From: an uncultured Anaerolineae bacterium
Lineage (GTDB): Bacteria > Chloroflexota > Anaerolineae > Anaerolineales > Villigracilaceae
Length of the DNA: 23,790 bases
Assembly: GCA_903854805.1 (NCBI GenBank)
Contig: CAINXK010000170.1
Span: forward strand, 1-23,790
Direction of reading: 5' to 3'
The notes under the pieces are model-generated. The model was given only the letters and a program-made list of their open reading frames with translations. It had not been told where the DNA came from and made no database searches. Below are positions 23,223 to 23,790 of the stretch, piece by piece. The number at the start of each line of letters is the position of its first letter. Within the stretch, counting starts at the first letter, position 1. The position numbers and the translations under genes are program-made.

Positions 23223-23346
23223 GTCATTCCCGTAAGAGATACGGGACGATGTGCGAGACCGGCGTTCTTGCACTCTGCCGGTCGTGGCAATCTTCTCGCC
23301 AGGGAAGAGATCGCCACGTCGCGGAAAGCACGCTCCTCGCGATGAA
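23223..23346. repeat. Multi-arm palindromic intergenic element (REP/MITE-like)
   Basis: About 124 bases fold into four consecutive hairpins: CCCGTA/TACGGG (23229-23234 with 23240-23245), GACCGGC/GCCGGTC (23257-23263 with 23277-23283), an imperfect 14-bp arm (23284-23297 with 23304-23317), and TCGCG/CGCGA (23319-23323 with 23338-23342). TCAT at 23224 and ATGA at 23342 could close the outside. It is GC-richer than its surroundings. The layout (CATTCCCG..., GTGGCAATCTTCTC, GATCGCCACGTCGCGG) resembles dispersed intergenic repeats I recall from Anaerolineae genomes. There is no coding capacity. Confidence 0.6.
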
Positions 23347-23394
23347 AGTTGTGGGCAAATGGCGCCAATTCGCAGAACAAATGTTTAATGTGGA

Positions 23395-23414
23395 ATTGTC
23401 AAAGTAATTTCAAA
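23395..23414 (+). repeat. 20-base direct repeat, right copy flanking the glycosyltransferase gene
   Basis: ATTGTCAAAGTAATTTCAAA matches 21405-21424 with one mismatch. It sits 6 bases before the end of the convergent PBP1C-like gene. No plus-strand gene follows, so it is unlikely to serve as a promoter here. Confidence 0.6.
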
Positions 23415-23419
23415 TTATC

Positions 23420-23790
23420 CTACTTTGTGACTATAATCTCGATTGTCTCGCTTCTGATCACCAGCCCACTGGGGGAGCGCGCCTGAGCCCAAATTTGGTG
23501 CGTTCCCTCCACCAATTGCCACCAACTGACATATGGCGCAGCCAAAAAACTGCTGTATTGCTGACCGTCCACCCACAGCGATACACTGCCAAGGCCAGCC
23601 CCCGCCAGCGCTTCCAGCGGGATTTGTTGGACGGAACGCTCGAGCTGGCCTGAAATATGATAAGTTGCGCCTGGTTGAGGTGAGATCATCAGCAGTATTT
23701 CTTTCTTCGCATCAGGTTCACCAAAATCAGATAAAAGCTGCAGCCCCTGCGAACGCGCCCAGCGTTGAGCCTGCACCGGCAGGTCCAACA
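23420..23790 (-). CDS. pbpC: C-terminal end of a penicillin-binding protein 1C (partial at window edge)
   Basis: The last ~123 residues of a protein whose start lies beyond the window; the frame is open to the edge. The visible part matches the BiPBP_C beta-rich domain that ends PBP1C: LLMISPQPGATYHISGQLER, QQIPLEAL, VSLWVDGQQYSSFLAAPYVS, and LVEGTHQIWAQARSPSG with RSETIEIIV at the end. PBP1C is a bifunctional peptidoglycan glycosyltransferase/transpeptidase whose gene often sits beside an A2M gene. Here the A2M gene lies upstream on the opposite strand, which supports the call. The transglycosylase and transpeptidase domains are not visible, so another protein with the same C-terminal domain cannot be excluded. 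Confidence 0.72.
   Translation of the reverse strand, partial: LDLPVQAQRWARSQGLQLLSDFGEPDAKKEILLMISPQPGATYHISGQLERSVQQIPLEALAGAGLGSVSLWVDGQQYSSFLAAPYVSWWQLVEGTHQIWAQARSPSGLVIRSETIEIIVTK

Overview
The window reads as a chromosomal segment of a flagellated bacterium. My best guess is a Chloroflexota (Anaerolineae-like) organism, but this rests on gene content only. The flagellar genes (FliK, FlgD, a TIGR02530-type protein, FlgE, a stand-alone FlhB C-terminal domain, a second FliK-like protein) resemble Firmicutes-style hook loci. The alpha-2-macroglobulin lipoprotein next to a PBP1C-like gene is a pairing best known from Gram-negative bacteria. A small multi-arm palindromic element near the right end resembles dispersed intergenic repeats I associate with Anaerolineae genomes. 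No rRNA, tRNA, CRISPR array or intact insertion sequence was seen.

Layout. (1) 1-3116, plus strand: 3' end of fliK, flgD, a flagellar operon protein and flgE, closed by two tandem perfect hairpins. (2) 3220-6527, minus strand, convergent with the hook operon: an M23 peptidase (own promoter, nearly leaderless), a hairpin terminator, then a PilZ (c-di-GMP) protein, a second FliK-like protein and an FlhB-C-like protein. (3) 6528-7120: a long intergenic region with an attenuator-like fold and one copy of a repeated leader element. (4) 7121-10725, plus strand: a tight three-gene operon of a TPR-glycosyltransferase, a second glycosyltransferase and an FGE/SUMF1-fold protein lacking the FGE copper cysteines. 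(5) 10834-13586, minus strand: an OmpR-type response regulator and a GAF-PAS histidine kinase, separated by a 22-bp perfect hairpin. (6) 13973-14542, plus strand: a protein with the fold signature of an IS200/Y1 transposase in which both HUH histidines and the catalytic tyrosine appear replaced. (7) 14992-20940: a very large thioester alpha-2-macroglobulin lipoprotein. (8) 21463-23184: a membrane glycosyltransferase of the PMT/ArnT type, between hairpins and short direct repeats. (9) 23420-23790, minus strand: the C-terminal end of a probable PBP1C.

How the parts may work together. Regions 1 and 2 build the hook, control its length and the export switch, and may tune motor output through c-di-GMP. 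The glycosyltransferase operon lies just beyond the flagellar block and could decorate flagellin or another surface protein, but this is inference from position. The A2M protein and PBP1C form a known functional pair for envelope defence and peptidoglycan repair, here separated by an intervening glycosyltransferase. The most unusual items are the apparently domesticated Y1-transposase protein, the repeated leader element upstream of unrelated genes (6914-7028 and 14847-14923, with a weaker third candidate), and the series of perfect short-loop hairpins in intergenic gaps.
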